Of a stretch of DNA of 64,000 nt, positions 34,010 through 43,548 are shown piece after piece. Source of the DNA: Streptomyces noursei (GTDB lineage: Bacteria > Actinomycetota > Actinomycetes > Streptomycetales > Streptomycetaceae). The stretch is taken from contig NZ_CP070326.1 in NCBI RefSeq assembly GCF_016917755.1, forward strand, positions 3,720,001 to 3,784,000, written 5' to 3'. How positions within the stretch are numbered: the stretch's first letter is position 1; every line of letters begins with the position of its first letter. The position numbers and the translations under genes are program-made. The notes below the pieces were generated by a model, which saw nothing but the letters and a program-made list of their open reading frames with translations, ran no database searches and was not told the DNA's origin.

Positions 34010-35644
34010 TCAGGCCCGCAGCCCCGCCCGGTGCCGGGGACGGGAGACCTTCGCCCACAGATCGGGCAGTTCCCGTTCGCTGCGGGCCGCCAGGGCCTCC
34101 TCCCGGCCGTAGAGCAGGCCGAAGGTGAATCCGCTCTCGCCGGCCCGGCGGGCCTGGGTCGCCAGCTCGCGCAGCGCGGCGCGGGCGACCACGCTGTCCT
34201 GGTGGTCGCCGAGCAGCTGCTGCACCTGCTTGGTGCGCCGGACGAACGCGCGGGCCGGGCGTCCGAGCGCCGGGCTGGCCGCCTCGGCCGCGTACCGGGT
34301 GCGCTTGGCGGCCTTGCGGGCGCTGTGCAGCGCCTCGTCGCGGGCCGGGCCGGCGGGGGTGTCCAGGGCGGCCTCGATGCGGTGGGCCAGCCGCCGGTAG
34401 TCCCTGAGGACGACGCCGGCGACGACGGGGGGCGCGGGGCGGGCGGCGGGGCGGCGCAGCGGCGGGGCGCCGAGCAGGGCGTGCAGGTTCTCCAGGAGGG
34501 CGAGGTAGCGCGGGCCGTCGAGGGCGGCGAGCAGCCGTTCGCGGGCCCCTGCCCGGCGCCGGGCCGACCAGGTGCGCAGCCGGGCCGACACCGGTCCCAG
34601 CCGCAGCGTGCGGGGCACCCCGGCCAGGGCGCCGGCGAGCCGGTCGGCGAGCACCTCCTGGTCCCGACCTGCCCCCAACTCCGTTGCCAGCCACTTGAGT
34701 TCGACGCCCAGCGGGTCGGTGGCGGCCCGGTCGAGGACCTTGGCGTACGAGCGGAAGGCGCTGCGCAGCCGGCGGGTGGCGACCCGCATCTGGTGCACCG
34801 CGTCGGGCAGGTCGCGCCGGACCGCCGGGTCCAGCTCGACGATCGCCCGCACCTGGGCGCGGACGTAGCGGAGCACGACGTCGCCGGCGGTGCGGCCGGG
34901 GCGGTGGGGGAGGTCGGCGTCCGCGGCGGGGGCGGGGCGTGCGGCGCCCTCTCGCGCGGTCTCCGGTGCGGTCTCCGGAGCGATCTCCGGCGCGGTCTCC
35001 GCCAGGGCGCGGGCCAGTTTCGACGGGGCGTCCGCGGGGCGCGCACCGGCCCCGATCAGCACCCGCTCGACCTCGTCCAGCAGCTTCTGCCCCGCGCCGC
35101 GCCCGCTCCCGGGGGCCAGCTCGACCTCGATCTCCCGCCAGCGGGCCGTGCGCGCCGCCCCTTCCGGGTCCAGCCGACGGGCCCGCACGTCGTCCACCGC
35201 GACCTCGGCGAGCGGACGGCCGGCGGCATCTTCGAGGGCGTGGACCGTGCGCCGGGTCCGCAGCCGGACGAGGGGGACCAGCGGGGCGTCGCGAGTCCGG
35301 GAGCGGACCAGGGCGGTCAGTTCGCGGGGCGGGGCGTCGGAGAGCGGGGCGCGGATCTCGTCGCGCACCGCGCCGGTGACCTCGGGGAGCGCGACCGGGA
35401 GTTTGAGATGCCAGCCCGCGTCGGGGCCGCCGGTGCGCCGGCGCAGGGTGATGCCGTCCGCGGCGAGGCGCTGGTCCGCGGTGTCGTAGTAGACGGCGTC
35501 CAGGGCCCGGGTGCCGAGCTCCGCCACGGTCGCGACCCGGCCGGCGCGGGTCAGGTCGGGCAGGCGGACGGCGTCGATCCCGGCGGCCGCGCCCGTCGCG
35601 GCTGTCTCGTATTTCCGCTCGATCTCCCGCACGGTGTCCGCCAT
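34010..35644 (-). CDS. CYTH and CHAD domain protein
   Basis: 544 residues, ATG start. The N-terminal CYTH domain has the EIERKYE signature at 7-13 (triphosphate tunnel, metal and phosphate binding). A Pro/Ala-rich linker follows (about 210-245), then a CHAD helical domain with conserved histidines and basic residues (VHQMRVATRRLRSAFRSY, ALHSARKAAKRTRYAAEA). These domains bind or hydrolyse inorganic polyphosphate or triphosphate. TAGATT lies 6 nt before the start, suggesting a leaderless mRNA. It follows the divergent ATPase-fold gene. Confidence 0.93.
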   Translation of the reverse strand: MADTVREIERKYETAATGAAAGIDAVRLPDLTRAGRVATVAELGTRALDAVYYDTADQRLAADGITLRRRTGGPDAGWHLKLPVALPEVTGAVRDEIRAPLSDAPPRELTALVRSRTRDAPLVPLVRLRTRRTVHALEDAAGRPLAEVAVDDVRARRLDPEGAARTARWREIEVELAPGSGRGAGQKLLDEVERVLIGAGARPADAPSKLARALAETAPEIAPETAPETAREGAARPAPAADADLPHRPGRTAGDVVLRYVRAQVRAIVELDPAVRRDLPDAVHQMRVATRRLRSAFRSYAKVLDRAATDPLGVELKWLATELGAGRDQEVLADRLAGALAGVPRTLRLGPVSARLRTWSARRRAGARERLLAALDGPRYLALLENLHALLGAPPLRRPAARPAPPVVAGVVLRDYRRLAHRIEAALDTPAGPARDEALHSARKAAKRTRYAAEAASPALGRPARAFVRRTKQVQQLLGDHQDSVVARAALRELATQARRAGESGFTFGLLYGREEALAARSERELPDLWAKVSRPRHRAGLRA

Positions 35645-35798
35645 GCATCGAATCTAGTCAGCCACCACGACCCCGACCAGCCGTCCGACGCCGGCCCGTG
35701 CCCGGGATGGGTGGCATCGCCGACACGCGGTGTCTTACGGTGTGTGACAGGACGCCCACACAGCGTGGTAACCGTCTCGATCGACACCGGGAGAAACC

Positions 35799-36323
35799 GT
35801 GCACCCCGACACCGCATCCCTCGCCCGGCCGCCCCTCCGCGTCGCGGCCGGCGCCCGCCCGTACCTGCTCACCGCGGCGAGCCGACCCAGCGCCCCGAAG
35901 ACCGCCCGCGACTTCGTCCGGGCGCTGCTGCGGCACGGCCCGCTCGCCGCCCTGAGGGACACCGCCGTCCTGCTCACCTCTGAGGCGGTCACCAGGGCCC
36001 ATCTGCGCACCCCCGGCTCCGCGGACATCCTGCTGCGGGTGCTGACCGCGGCGCACGGCCTGCGGATCAGCGTGCACGACGAGGGCGCGGCGGTGATCCC
36101 CGCGCCGTCCCCCGAGGGCCTCCGACGGCCCCCCGGTCTCGACCTCGCTCGACCGGGAGGACCCCCGTCGGTCCGGGGAGGAGCCCCCTGGGTGCCCGGC
36201 GACCGGGACCCCGCGCACGGACTGCTGCTGATCAGCCGGCTCGCCGACGACTGGGGGACGACCCCGTTCGAGGGGCCGCCGCACACCACGTCCCTGTGGT
36301 TCGAACTGCGCACCGGACGCTGA
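35799..36323 (+). CDS. Degenerate ATP-binding (HATPase_c_2-like) protein
   Basis: 174 residues, GTG start. The overall pattern is that of Streptomyces anti-sigma-like ATPases: an N-box position (LLTSEAVTRAHL), ISVHDEG for the G1 box and GLLLISRLADDWG near the end. The N-box asparagine is replaced, and about 30 residues between the G1 box and GLLLIS are proline/glycine-rich and encoded by a dispersed repeat (36129-36168). It may not bind ATP normally. It converges with rodA, 21 nt apart. Confidence 0.7.
   Translation: MHPDTASLARPPLRVAAGARPYLLTAASRPSAPKTARDFVRALLRHGPLAALRDTAVLLTSEAVTRAHLRTPGSADILLRVLTAAHGLRISVHDEGAAVIPAPSPEGLRRPPGLDLARPGGPPSVRGGAPWVPGDRDPAHGLLLISRLADDWGTTPFEGPPHTTSLWFELRTGR
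36129..36168 (+). repeat. Dispersed repeat copy inside an ATPase-fold gene
   Basis: The stretch contains GGTCTCGACCTCGCTCGACC followed by GGGAGGACCCCC. It aligns with the cores of copies at 14641 and 63487 (GCTCTC...TCGAGC...GGGGAGGCCCC). It keeps the reading frame open. Confidence 0.5.
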
Positions 36324-36344
36324 GACCGCGGCGGTGCCGCCCGG

Positions 36345-37559
36345 TCAGCGGGACGCGGAGACCGGGCGCTGGACGCGGATCGACTGCAGCAGACCGATCG
36401 CGATCCACACCGCGAACATCGAGGTGCCGCCGTAGGAGACGAACGGCAGCGGCAGACCGGTGACGGGCATGATGCCCAGGGTCATCCCGATGTTCTCGAA
36501 TGCCTGGAAGGCGAACCACGCGATGATGCCGGCGGCCACGATCGTGCCGTAGAGCTCGCCGGTCTCGCGGGCGATCCGGCAGGCCCGCCACAGCACCACG
36601 CCGAGCAGGAAGATGATCAGGCCCGCGCCGAGGAAGCCGAGCTCCTCGCCGGCGACGGTGAAGATGAAGTCGGTCTGCTGCTCGGGGACGAACTGGCCGG
36701 TGGTCTGGCTGCCGTGGAAGAGGCCGGAGCCGGTCAACCCGCCACCGCCGATGGCGATCCGGGCCTGATTGGTGTTGTAGCCGACGCCGGCCGGGTCCAG
36801 GCTCGGGTTGGCGAACGCGGCGAACCGGGCGATCTGGTAGGCGTCCAGCAGCCCGAGCTGCCAGATGGCCACGCAGCCGACGACACCGGTTCCCAGCAGG
36901 CCCAGGATCCAGCGGTTGGAGCAGCCGCTGGCGAGCAGCACGCCGAGGATGATGGCGCCGAGCACCATCACCGAGCCGAGGTCGGGCATCAGGAGGATCA
37001 CACCCACCGGGACGGCGGCCAGCCCCAGGGCCTGGACGACGGTGCGGTGGTCGGGGTGCGGGCGGTCGCCGGCGTCGACCCGGGCCGCCAGGATCATCGC
37101 CATGCCCAGGGTGATGGTGATCTTGGTGAACTCGGCGGGCTGGAGCGAGAAACCGCCCGGGATCGCGAGCCACGAACGGGAGCCGTTGATGGTGGCGCCC
37201 AGCGGCGTCAGCACCAGCACCGCCAGCACCACCGAGGCGCCGAACAGCACCGGGACGGCGCCGCGCAGGGTGCGGTGGCCCAGCCAGATGGTGCCGGCGG
37301 CCAGCGCGATGCCGATGGAGGTGTTCAGCAGGTGGTGGACGAAGAAGAAGTACTCGTCGCCCCTGTTGAGTTCGGTGCGGTTGCGGGTCGCCGAGAAGAC
37401 CAGGATCGAGCCCATCAGGGACAGCACCAGGCAGGACAGCAGCAGTATCCAGTCCAGTCTGCGCACCACGGAGTCACGCGCCGTCAGCCGGCCCCAGACG
37501 CCTTGGTCCGGGGCGTAGCGGCGGACGGAGAAGGTCCGGGAGAAGAGCGGCGTGGTCAC
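36345..37559 (-). CDS. rodA: SEDS glycosyltransferase RodA (FtsW/RodA/SpoVE family)
   Basis: 404 residues, GTG start overlapping the pbp2 stop by 4 nt (GTGA). About ten membrane segments. Conserved parts include NGSRSWLAIPGGFSLQPAEF, LLMPDLGSVMV, FIFTVAGEELG and GLPLPFVSYGGTSM. It polymerises lipid II into glycan with its partner PBP2. In Streptomyces this gene (sfr) acts in spore-wall synthesis. Last gene of the mreC-mreD-pbp2-rodA run. Confidence 0.96.
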   Translation of the reverse strand: MTTPLFSRTFSVRRYAPDQGVWGRLTARDSVVRRLDWILLLSCLVLSLMGSILVFSATRNRTELNRGDEYFFFVHHLLNTSIGIALAAGTIWLGHRTLRGAVPVLFGASVVLAVLVLTPLGATINGSRSWLAIPGGFSLQPAEFTKITITLGMAMILAARVDAGDRPHPDHRTVVQALGLAAVPVGVILLMPDLGSVMVLGAIILGVLLASGCSNRWILGLLGTGVVGCVAIWQLGLLDAYQIARFAAFANPSLDPAGVGYNTNQARIAIGGGGLTGSGLFHGSQTTGQFVPEQQTDFIFTVAGEELGFLGAGLIIFLLGVVLWRACRIARETGELYGTIVAAGIIAWFAFQAFENIGMTLGIMPVTGLPLPFVSYGGTSMFAVWIAIGLLQSIRVQRPVSASR

Positions 37560-39697
37560 TGCTGGGGGCTCCCGGAGGGGGACGGCGACGGGTCGGCCGG
37601 CGGCTTGATGGGCGGCGAGAGGATGGTGCCGTCGCTCTCGATCTTGGGCAGCTTGCTCTCCGGCCTGGGAAGCAGCGCGGCCTTGTCGTCGATCTCGCCC
37701 TTGTCGTTGACGCCGTAGAGCGCGTTGTAGATGTTGCGGACGGCCGGGCCGGAGGCGCCGGAGCCGGTACCACCCTGGGAGATGGTCATCACGATCGCGT
37801 AGTCCTTGGTGTACGTCGCGAACCACGAGGTGGTCTGCTTGCCGTAGACCTCGGCGGTACCGGTCTTGGCGTGCATCGGGATCCTGTCCTGCGGCCAGCC
37901 CTGGAAGCGCCAGGCGGCGGTGCCCCGCTCGGTCACGCCCTGGAGTGCGGCGTCGATCTGCCGGAGGGTCTGCGGGGTGTCCGGCAGATGGCCGTGCGGC
38001 TTCGGCCGGATCGTCTCCACCGACTTGCCGTCGGGGCTGACGATGGCCTTGCCGACGGTGGGGTTGTAGAGGGTGCCGCCGTTGGAGAGCGCCGCGTAGA
38101 TCGTCGCCATCTGGATCGGGGTGACGAGGGTGTCGCCCTGGCCGATGGCGTAGTTGATCGAGTCGTAGGCGTGCAGCTTCATGCCTTCGAGGCAGTTCTC
38201 CCGGGCGAGCTTGGAGACGTAGTCATTGGCGTCCTTGGGGTGCGCGCACCAGCTGTCCTTGTTGGCCTTCCAGAAGGCGGTCTTCCACTGACGGTCGGGG
38301 ACCCGGCCCTTGACCTCGTTGGGGAGGTCGACGCCGGTCTCCTTGCCAAGGCCGAACTGGTGGGCGGTCCGGTAGAACCAGTCGCGAGGGTCCTGGACCG
38401 GCTTGTCGCCGCCGTCCTTCTTCCACTCGTCGTGCCCGATCCGGTAGAAGACGGTGTCGCAGGAGACCTCCAGCGCCTGGCCCAGGGTGATGTCGCCCTT
38501 CGACTCGCCCTCGAAGTTCCGGAAGACCTGGCCGCCGATGCTGTACGAGCTGGTGCAGGGGTAGTGGCCGTCGAAGGGGTAGCCGGCGTTGACCGCGGCC
38601 GAGGTCGAGATGACCTTGAAGATCGAGCCGGGGGCGGCCTGTCCCTGGATGGCGCGGTTGAGCAGCGGGTAGTTGGAGTCCTTGCCGGTCAGCTTGGCGT
38701 AGTCCTTGCCGGAGATCCCGCCGACCCAGGCGTTGGGGTCGTAGGTGGGGTTGGAGGCCATCGCCACCACCCGGCCGGTCTTCGCCTCCAGGACGACCAC
38801 GGCACCCGAGTCGGCCTTGTAGTTGGTGCCGGTGTTCCGGTCCATCTGGGTGCGGGCGTCCTTCATGGCCTTGTCGAGCTGCTGTTCCGCTATGGCCTGG
38901 ACGCGGGCGTCGATGCTGGTGACCAGGGTCGAACCGGCCTGGCCCTTGTCGCTGTTGGCCTGCCCGATGACCCGGCCGAGGTTGTCGACCTCGTAGCGGG
39001 TGACAGCGGCCTTGCCGCGCAGGAAGGTGTCGTACTGCCGCTCCAGACCGGACCGGCCGACCTGGTCCGAGCGCAGCAGCGGCGAGGGGCCGTTCTTGGC
39101 CCTCTGGATCTCCTCGTCGGTGACCGGCGAGAGGTAGCCGAGGACCTGGGCGGTGTTGGACTTGCCGAGCGCCGGGTAGCGGCGGACGGCGGTGGGCTGG
39201 GCGCTGATGCCGGGGAAGTCCTCGGAGCGCTCGCGGATCTGGAGGGCCTGCTGGGTGGTGGCCTTGTCGGTGATCGGGATCGGCTGGAAGGGCGAGCCGT
39301 TCCAGCAGGGCTGCGGGGTCTTGGCGTCGCACAGCCGGACCTTGTTGCGGATCTCCTGCGCGGGCATGCCCAGCACCTTGGCCAGCCGGGCGAGCACGGC
39401 CTTGCCGTCGTCCTTCATCTTCAGCAGGTCGGTGCGGCTGGCGGAAACCACGAGCCGGGTCTGGTTGTCGGCCAGCGGCACGCCGCGGGCGTCGAGGATG
39501 GAGCCGCGGGTGGCGGGCTCGATGACCTGCTGGACGTGGTTGGACCTGGCCTTGGCCGCGTACTCCTGGCCATTGCGGATCTGGAGATACCACAGCCGGC
39601 CGCCGAGCGTCGCCAGCAGTGAGAAGACCAGAATCTGGATGGCGACCAGCCGGATGGTGACGCGGGAGGTCTTCCCCGTCTCCGGAATGTTGCTCAC
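37556..39697 (-). CDS. mrdA: Class B penicillin-binding protein 2
   Basis: 713 residues, GTG start overlapping the mreD stop (GTGA). Membrane anchor near 14-34, pedestal domain, then the transpeptidase domain with SIFK near 360 and KTGTAE near 608. The middle motif is probably SCDTVFY. It crosslinks peptidoglycan at growing spore walls together with RodA and the Mre proteins. The C-terminus is a Pro/Ser-rich tail (PPADPSPSPSGSPQQ). Confidence 0.95.
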   Translation of the reverse strand: MSNIPETGKTSRVTIRLVAIQILVFSLLATLGGRLWYLQIRNGQEYAAKARSNHVQQVIEPATRGSILDARGVPLADNQTRLVVSASRTDLLKMKDDGKAVLARLAKVLGMPAQEIRNKVRLCDAKTPQPCWNGSPFQPIPITDKATTQQALQIRERSEDFPGISAQPTAVRRYPALGKSNTAQVLGYLSPVTDEEIQRAKNGPSPLLRSDQVGRSGLERQYDTFLRGKAAVTRYEVDNLGRVIGQANSDKGQAGSTLVTSIDARVQAIAEQQLDKAMKDARTQMDRNTGTNYKADSGAVVVLEAKTGRVVAMASNPTYDPNAWVGGISGKDYAKLTGKDSNYPLLNRAIQGQAAPGSIFKVISTSAAVNAGYPFDGHYPCTSSYSIGGQVFRNFEGESKGDITLGQALEVSCDTVFYRIGHDEWKKDGGDKPVQDPRDWFYRTAHQFGLGKETGVDLPNEVKGRVPDRQWKTAFWKANKDSWCAHPKDANDYVSKLARENCLEGMKLHAYDSINYAIGQGDTLVTPIQMATIYAALSNGGTLYNPTVGKAIVSPDGKSVETIRPKPHGHLPDTPQTLRQIDAALQGVTERGTAAWRFQGWPQDRIPMHAKTGTAEVYGKQTTSWFATYTKDYAIVMTISQGGTGSGASGPAVRNIYNALYGVNDKGEIDDKAALLPRPESKLPKIESDGTILSPPIKPPADPSPSPSGSPQQ

Positions 39698-40434
39698 AGG
39701 CGCTTGACCCCCTTGATGCCCTTGACCCCCTTGGTGCGTCCGCCACGGGCCGGCTTGGGAACCCGGCCGGTGCGGATCGCCTTCATCGCGTTGCGGCTGG
39801 CCTTGAGGCCGGTGCCGGTCGTGAGCCAGCCCCCGGCCCACGTACCGGCTCCGCCGGAGCGGCTGTCGCCGCTCCCCCAGCCGTGCCGACCGAGGCCGCC
39901 GGCGGTGCCGCCGGCGTCGGTGGCCAGCGGGTCGTGCTCCGTCCTGCGCGCCAGCGCCATCACCAGCGGAACGGTGAAGGGGGCGAGCAACAGGTCGTAG
40001 AGCGTGGCGCTGAGCAGCAGCCCGACCAGGCCGACGTGTCGGGCGGCGGTGTCGCCGACCAGGGAGCCGACCCCGGCGTACATCAGCGTCGAGCCGATGG
40101 CCGCGCCGATCACGACCACCAGCGGCAGGGTCGCCGAGCGGTGCTGGCCGTTGTCCGGCTTGGTCAGGCCCGCGACGTAGCCGATGACGCACAGGACCAG
40201 GGCGTAGCGGCCGATGGCGTGGTCGGCGGGCGGGGCGAGGTCGGCCAGCAGTCCGGCGCCGAAGCCGATGAGCGAGCCGCCGACATGGCCGTAGACCAGG
40301 GCCAGGCCGACCACGACCAGCAGCAGCAGATCCGGTACGGCGCCCGGCAGTTGGAGTCTGGCGAGGATGCTGACCTGGACGATCAGGGCGACCACCACCA
40401 GCGGGGTGGCGAGCAGGATCCGGTTGATGCGCAT
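39694..40434 (-). CDS. mreD: Rod shape-determining protein MreD
   Basis: 246 residues, ATG start. Five to six membrane helices in the first 170 residues (MRINRILLATPLVVVALIVQ, PDLLLLVVVGLALVYGHVGG), then a basic Gly-rich cytosolic tail ending KGVKGIKGVKRL. The tail is longer than in the usual about 160-residue MreD. Three nt separate it from the mreC stop. Confidence 0.9.
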   Translation of the reverse strand: MRINRILLATPLVVVALIVQVSILARLQLPGAVPDLLLLVVVGLALVYGHVGGSLIGFGAGLLADLAPPADHAIGRYALVLCVIGYVAGLTKPDNGQHRSATLPLVVVIGAAIGSTLMYAGVGSLVGDTAARHVGLVGLLLSATLYDLLLAPFTVPLVMALARRTEHDPLATDAGGTAGGLGRHGWGSGDSRSGGAGTWAGGWLTTGTGLKASRNAMKAIRTGRVPKPARGGRTKGVKGIKGVKRL

Positions 40435-40437
40435 CGG

Positions 40438-41367
40438 TCAGCTCCTGGGTGAAGCGCTCTCGGAGGGGGTGGCCGTGACGGTGACCGTCGGTGTCGGCCT
40501 GGGCTTGACCGGGGGCGGTAGGACGGTGTCCCGCGGGTCCTTGCGGGGCGGCTGGACGACGATGCCGACGACGTCGAGCGACGAGAAGGAAACGAACGGC
40601 CGGACCTGGAGGGTGCGGGTCAGATCGCCGTTGAGCGGCTCGACCTTGGTGACCGTGCCGACCGGCACCCCGGGCACGAACGGCTTGTCCTTGCTGGAGC
40701 CGAAGGTGACCAGCCGGTCGCCCTTCTTGACGTCGGCCCGGCCGTTGAGCAGCTCGACGCGGAGCGAGCGGACGCCCTGGCCGTTGGCGAAGCCGATCTC
40801 GTTGGTCTTCTCCATCCGGGTGCCGACGGTGAACTCCGGGTCGGCGGCGAGCAGCACGGTGGAGGTGTGCGGGGTGACGGTGGTGATCCGGCCGACCAGC
40901 CCGTCGCCGTTGAGGACGGTCATGTCGCGGGCGATGCCGTCGCTGCTGCCGGCGTCGATGGTGACGGTCCAGGAGAAGCCCTGCGCGGACCCGATGGCGA
41001 TGACCTCGGCGCCCTTGATCGCGTACTGGCCGGTGGCCGCGGTCTTGAGGATCTTGTCGAGTTCGGCGGCGCGGTTGCGGTTGCGGTCCGGGGAGCCGAG
41101 CTTGAGCTTCAGTGCGGCGTTCTGGTGTTCCAGCTCGCTGATGCGGTTGTGGCGGTCGCCGGAGTCGCGTACCGCGCTGACGGCGTTGCCGACCGGGTTG
41201 ACGACGCGGGCCACGCCGCGCTCCACCGGGCCGAAGGCGGAGGCGGCGGCTTGCCGGGCACCGTCGAGCGGGGACTGTTCGCCGCCTCGGATATCGACCG
41301 TGATCAGCGCGAACGCGATCGCGACCAGCAGCACCAGCAGCAGCCGGCTCTCTCGTGTGTCCCTCAC
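40438..41367 (-). CDS. mreC: Rod shape-determining protein MreC
   Basis: 309 residues from a GTG (VRDTRESRLLLVLLVAIAFA). One N-terminal membrane helix, a coiled coil near 70-90 (NRISELEHQNAALKLKLG), then the beta-rich MreC domain (AEVIAIGSAQGFSWTVTIDAG, DKPFVPGVPVGTV). A Pro/Thr-rich C-terminal tail. It scaffolds the elongasome/spore-wall complex outside the membrane. Separated from mreB by 238 nt and a hairpin. Confidence 0.95.
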   Translation of the reverse strand: MRDTRESRLLLVLLVAIAFALITVDIRGGEQSPLDGARQAAASAFGPVERGVARVVNPVGNAVSAVRDSGDRHNRISELEHQNAALKLKLGSPDRNRNRAAELDKILKTAATGQYAIKGAEVIAIGSAQGFSWTVTIDAGSSDGIARDMTVLNGDGLVGRITTVTPHTSTVLLAADPEFTVGTRMEKTNEIGFANGQGVRSLRVELLNGRADVKKGDRLVTFGSSKDKPFVPGVPVGTVTKVEPLNGDLTRTLQVRPFVSFSSLDVVGIVVQPPRKDPRDTVLPPPVKPRPTPTVTVTATPSESASPRS

Positions 41368-41550
41368 GTGCGGCGGCCGTGTCCTTCCTCGTAGGACCGG
41401 CCGGCTGCGGGCCCCGCCGGTCTCGTTCGGGGGTTGAGCGTTGTGCCTTGCTGTGACGGCGCGGTGGTGAAGCGTCAGTGCACCGTGTCTGTGGGGGCGT
41501 TGCGTATGGGCCGGCGATCCGCCGGACGGAGCGGCCGTTTCTCTATGGTG

Positions 41551-41595
41551 CCCGGCCCGCGCGAACGTCGTGTGACGTCCGCGCGACGGGCCGGG
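41551..41595 (-). terminator. Hairpin between mreB and mreC
   Basis: CCCGGCCCG (41551-41559) pairs with CGGGCCGGG (41587-41595), with further partial pairing inside. It starts 11 nt beyond the mreB stop, so much mreB mRNA probably ends here. Confidence 0.7.
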
Positions 41596-41605
41596 ACCGG
41601 GTGGG

Positions 41606-42637
41606 TCAGCGGCGCGGCTGGGAGTCCAGGACCTGCTGGAGCGCCTCGAACTCCTCGACGCACTTGCCGGAACCGAGCGCGACGGAGTCGAGCGGGTCCT
41701 CGGCGATGTGGATGGGCATGCCCGTCTCGCGGCGCAGCCGCTCGTCGAGGCCGCGCAGCAGTGCACCGCCACCCGTCAGAACGATGCCGCGGTCCATCAC
41801 GTCACCGGAAAGCTCCGGCGGGCACTTGTCGAGGGTCGTCTTGACCGCGTCGACGATGGAGTTGACCGGCTCTTCGATGGCCTTGCGGACCTCGGCGGCG
41901 GAGATGACGACGGTCTTCGGCAGGCCGGAGACCAGGTCGCGCCCGCGGATCTCGGTGTGCTCGTCCTGCTCCAGGTCGTACGCCGAACCAATGGTGATCT
42001 TGATGGACTCGGCGGTGCGCTCGCCCAGCAGGAGGCTGTACTCCTTCTTGATGTGCTGGATGATCGCGTTGTCCAGCTCGTCGCCGGCGACCCGGATGGA
42101 CTGGGCGGTGACGATGCCGCCGAGCGAGATGACCGCGACCTCGGTGGTGCCGCCGCCGATGTCCACGACCATGTTGCCGGTGGCCTCGTGGACGGGCAGG
42201 CCCGAGCCGATCGCGGCGGCCATCGGCTCCTCGATGATGTGCACCTGGCGGGCACCGGCCTGGGTGGACGCCTCGATGACCGCGCGGCGCTCAACTCCCG
42301 TGATACCGGAGGGAACGCAGACCACGACCCGCGGGCGGGCCAGATAGCGCCGCTTGTGGATCTTGAGGATGAAGTAGCGGAGCATCCGCTCGGTGATCTC
42401 GAAGTCCGCGATCACACCGTCCTTCAGGGGCCGTACGGCGACGATGTTGCCGGGGGTCCGGCCGATCATCTTCTTCGCCTCGGCGCCGACCGCGAGGATG
42501 CCGCCGGTGTTGGTGTTGATGGCCACGACCGACGGTTCGTTGAGGACGATGCCCCGGCCCCTGACGTACACCAGCGTGTTGGCGGTCCCGAGGTCGACAG
42601 CCATGTCACGGCCGATGAACGACATGTTGTTCCCCAT
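41606..42637 (-). CDS. mreB: Actin-like protein MreB
   Basis: 343 residues. The ATG at 42637 gives MGNNMSFIGRDMAVDLGTAN. The second ATG (42625), with GGGGAA 6 nt upstream, is equally likely. Phosphate 1 motif DLGTANT, phosphate 2 motif VVDIGGGTTEVAV and adenosine motif VLTGGGALL are intact. Bacterial actin, in Streptomyces needed for spore-wall integrity rather than tip growth. Confidence 0.98.
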   Translation of the reverse strand: MGNNMSFIGRDMAVDLGTANTLVYVRGRGIVLNEPSVVAINTNTGGILAVGAEAKKMIGRTPGNIVAVRPLKDGVIADFEITERMLRYFILKIHKRRYLARPRVVVCVPSGITGVERRAVIEASTQAGARQVHIIEEPMAAAIGSGLPVHEATGNMVVDIGGGTTEVAVISLGGIVTAQSIRVAGDELDNAIIQHIKKEYSLLLGERTAESIKITIGSAYDLEQDEHTEIRGRDLVSGLPKTVVISAAEVRKAIEEPVNSIVDAVKTTLDKCPPELSGDVMDRGIVLTGGGALLRGLDERLRRETGMPIHIAEDPLDSVALGSGKCVEEFEALQQVLDSQPRR

Positions 42638-42860
42638 GAGGATACGTCTGGCCTTCCCAACTGGAGCGAATGCTTACTTTGAGGTCGGCAGGAGGTGATG
42701 CGCTGTGAGGCGCGGAAGCCCCCATCGTAGTTCGTAGTGATACTCCACCCGAACCCGGCGGGAGGCCGTTCCGCCATTGTCAGCCGTACACGCACCCGCC
42801 CCCCTTAATGGTGACGTCGTGTCGCGGGAACGCGTTCCCCCGCTCGCGGCGAATACACCG

Positions 42861-42892
42861 AGGGGCGACCGATGATTTCACCGGTCGCCCCT
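42861..42892 (-). terminator. Terminator after ndk
   Basis: AGGGGCGACCG (42861-42871) pairs with CGGTCGCCCCT (42882-42892) around a 10-nt loop, 31 nt past the ndk stop and before the mreB promoter region. Confidence 0.85.
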
Positions 42893-42923
42893 GGTCACAA
42901 GGGGGTTGGCCGTTGACTTCGGA

Positions 42924-43337
42924 TCAAGAAATCCCGGGGAAGAAAATCTTGATCTCGCGCTCGGCGGACTCTTCGGAATCCGAGGCGTGGATGAGATTTT
43001 CTCGGGTGATCGTTCCGAAGTCCCCACGAATGGACCCACTCGGCGCGGCAATCGGGTCAGTGGGACCGGCCAGCGCGCGGACGCCCTCGATGACCCGCTC
43101 GCCCTCGACGACCAGCGAGACGACCGGCCCGGAGGACATGAAGTCCACCAGCGGCTCGTAGAAAGGCTTGCCGACGTGCTCGGCGTAGTGCTGCTCCAGC
43201 ACCCCGCGGTCGAGGGTGCGCAGTTCCAGCGCGGTGATCGTCCAGTTGGCCTTGCGCTCGATGCGACGGATGATCTCGCCGATCAGACCGCGCTTGACGG
43301 CGTCGGGCTTGAGGAGGACGAGGGTGCGCTGGCTCAC
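42924..43337 (-). CDS. ndk: Nucleoside diphosphate kinase
   Basis: 137 residues, GTG start with AGGGAG 7 nt upstream. The active-site histidine is in NLIHASDS near 116. SQRTLVLLKPDAV at the N-terminus and GPTDPIAAPSGSIRGDFG are typical. It balances NTP pools by phosphate transfer. Confidence 0.98.
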   Translation of the reverse strand: MSQRTLVLLKPDAVKRGLIGEIIRRIERKANWTITALELRTLDRGVLEQHYAEHVGKPFYEPLVDFMSSGPVVSLVVEGERVIEGVRALAGPTDPIAAPSGSIRGDFGTITRENLIHASDSEESAEREIKIFFPGIS

Positions 43338-43548
43338 GAAGGGACTCCCTGTATCTGAACGACGGTCAGCGGTGTCTTGAGGCTACCGGCCCGGCGCCCC
43401 CGCCTTTCACCCGCCCACCCGGGGCACGTGACGGGTGCCTCTCCCCACCCCGCAGCCCCGTCACCGCGCCCAACGGCCCCGCGCAGCGGATTCGCGCCGC
43501 AGGCGCAACGGCAGCAACACCCGCGGCGGGAAAGCCGACAACGTGGGC

